From assembly GCA_963575745.1 (NCBI GenBank), contig CAUYUJ010004324.1, positions 333,235 to 397,234 of the forward strand: a stretch of DNA of 64,000 nt. Reading direction: 5' to 3'. The notes beneath the pieces were generated by a model that worked only from the letters and a program-made list of their open reading frames with translations, did no database searches and was not told the origin of the DNA. Positions 62,201 through 64,000 of the stretch are shown here, one piece after another. The translations under genes were made by a program, and so were the position numbers. Source of the stretch: Prorocentrum cordatum. Its lineage: Eukaryota; Sar; Dinophyceae; Prorocentrales; Prorocentraceae. Numbering within the stretch: position 1 is the first letter of the stretch; each line of letters begins with the position of its first letter.

Positions 62201-64000
62201 GAGTGACGACGCAGCCGATATCGGCGAGGACGTCGCGCAATCGCACCGACGGTTCCGACGCGGCTTTTGACCGAGCGCAGGCCACGCCGCACATGGCGAG
62301 TCTGGAGCGCCACCGCCCGCGCAAGACTCAGGTTGGCATGCCGCTTTTGCAGCGGCGCGACTCTGCCCTCCAACTGCTGACGGAGGACGCAATTCAGATG
62401 GGCAGACTACGAGGCGTTCACACACGACGCACGCGGACCTGCCATGGCGCTCTCCACACGGCTCGCAGGCCAGGCAACCCGCGCATTCAAGGCAATGGAG
62501 AGACGGGCGACGTAGCTCACCCACGACGATCACCACAATTGCCAGACATGTATTTGACGTGGCCGCAGGGCACCGCGACGCCGGCGCGGGCGACTGACAA
62601 GACGCGGCTGCGACCTTGCGCGCGACGACCTCGACGGGCGCGCGACCGCTTTCCGACGGCAATGGCAGGCGGCACTGCGCATGCAGAGGCAACGTATTGC
62701 AAGCCCGTGCAAGGCCCGCCACGCCGCGCCCGCCTGCGACGGAGGTCACGAGATGAGCAGACGCTGGCATGGACGGCCAGCGATCATGGAGACTGGACCG
62801 ATCGCCGATGCATTCAGAAGCACCTCCCCGCCCCATCTCGACACCGAGCATACTGACTTGCGCGAGCCAGGGCAGCTCTACCCAGAAGCCATCCTGGCGC
62901 TCGAAATTGCCCCTCCCAGAACACATGGTGTCATCGGGCGAATGCACTTATTCGCCGGGGGCGCGCGTCGGAACCATTCTGTTGAAGATGCATGGGTTGT
63001 AGCGGTCACTGTCGAGGGCGAGGGGGGCTTCGCCTGCGCCGGCGCCGCGTCGGCCTAAGTCGCGGATTCCACCTCGACTGGCATGCGGGGGTACTTCGAT
63101 TATTTCAGAGCTGTCGGCAGTGATCTGGGCGCGCGCGTGGATTTACAGCCGGGCGCAAGCATCCGGCTGCGCGCCAGCGTCGGCCCGAGCAGATTAACCA
63201 GTTGCCACTGCTTTGGCCCCAGGCAGATACCATGCCGCATAACATCTACGACTTCGTCGCTCCAGCCAACCAACTACGCCGGCTAGCCTCGAGAACCGCC
63301 CGCGCCCGCGCTCGCAACGGGCGCTCTTGGAACGAGCTGGCCGATTCCGCGGCAAAGAGGCAGTGCCCACGAGATGACGCATGCCCGCAGACAGAATGGG
63401 CCGACGCATTTGACGCCCAGCACCGCGGGAAATGGGAGCGGTTGCAGCAAGCAGACGACAATGAGATGCTGCTGCCACCCTCATTACCGCGACCTTCAAC
63501 GCGCGCGGCTTCAGAGAACCAACTCACGCAGGAAGGAGGCGTCGCAGGGAGACAACGAGCACGGGGGAGATCAGCCACCAGCTCATGCGCGGGAGCATCC
63601 ACTTCGCCGGCACGCAGGACAACATGCTCGAGAGAGGATCGGCCCGAGCGCACGGGGTTTGCGCCATCTGGAGCGGGGGCGACAATTGCAACCCAAGGTG
63701 CTCGCCACTCGCATACATCGACCTGCTCGACCTGCCTTGCGCGGAGAATAATTGGAAAAATAGCTGCACGAGCCCCGTGCACTTCAGGGCGTTGCGCCAG
63801 AAGCCGCGACTGCTGGTCGCGCGCATTCCCGCGCCAGGTGCGCGGGGGGCGGCGGCGGTCGCGCGCGCCGCCCGCGGTCGTTCAGGGGGGGTATGTCCGA
63901 CCAAGTTTGGGCAGACTTCGGAAACATAACCGACAGGTTCAGCACCGATCTCATCATGATCGATGCTAGCGCCGCGATCGGGGAACATGTTCCGGACTCA
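62201..64000 (+). pseudogene. LINE relic with RNase H placed before endonuclease, cut by the window end
   Basis: Helical Arg-rich sequence (62400-62870) precedes an RNase H domain. Its first strand is ARRNHSVEDAWVVAV (about 62960), where the expected Asp before it is missing. Its Glu block is ELSAVIWARAWIY (Glu at 63108-63110), and its last block is SWNELADSAAK (about 63320). An endonuclease then begins: REHPL/MRGSIHFAGTQD (about 63590), KPRLLVARIPAPG (about 63800) and DLIMIDASAAIGE (about 63930-63990), the usual Asp-Ala-Asn position reading Asp-Ala-Ser. The pieces lie in three different plus frames, so it is broken. The reverse transcriptase should lie beyond 64000. The domain order differs from the first LINE, where RNase H comes last. 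Confidence 0.58.

Overview
The window is nuclear DNA from a dinoflagellate. The clearest proof is an exact 22-nt dinoflagellate spliced leader (DinoSL) at 1314-1335, with decayed copies at several other places. The GC-rich base composition, huge triplet microsatellites, many decayed non-LTR retrotransposons, intronless retroposed-looking genes and short repeat-flanked introns fit this. Several repeat families remind me of Prorocentrum cordatum, but that is recollection, not something the sequence proves. There is one 100-bp assembly gap (27637-27736).

Layout. 1-1313: spacer with two left-end copies of an interspersed terminal-inverted-repeat (TIR) element. 1314-7123: an apparently intact LINE-type element: DinoSL plus an SL relic, ORF1 (RanBP2-type zinc finger and coiled coil), then ORF2 (endonuclease, reverse transcriptase, RNase H). 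7185-9885: CTTGGGGCC minisatellite, a TIR-element right end, a pyrimidine-rich spacer and a nested palindrome. 9888-15305: about 4 kb of GAT/GAC/GGT triplets holding a decayed antisense reverse transcriptase. 15545-21150: TCC/GGA triplets and a 64-bp satellite. 21226-31740: decayed pieces of a second LINE family, split by minisatellites, a GA microsatellite, a 114-bp tandem array and the gap. 33147-33885: a third ORF1 fragment headed by tandem SL relics.

35701-40664: an intact 1642-codon intronless gene with a decayed SL just before its ATG, a DDE-transposase-like core and an HMG-box-like segment. A TIR element sits at its 3' end. 41789-42667: a possible two-exon proline/alanine-rich gene. 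42750-47620: minisatellites of 12-13, 12, 31, 29 and 127 bp. 47715-48425: a convincing two-exon gene for an HU/IHF-like DNA-binding protein. 50378-53593: a long intronless ORF cut once by an in-frame TAG. 53990-60625: triplet, CT and TA microsatellites, an orphan SL relic and an inverted copy of the CTTGGGGCC repeat. 61150-64000: two more decayed LINE pieces; the right-hand one places RNase H before the endonuclease and runs off the window.

The genes do not form an operon or pathway. The common theme is retroposition: trans-spliced mRNAs, of retrotransposons and possibly of host genes, copied back into DNA with the SL attached. The LINE supplies the reverse transcriptase and endonuclease that could do this; that link is inference. 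Most other long open frames here come from stop-free repeats and are not annotated as genes.
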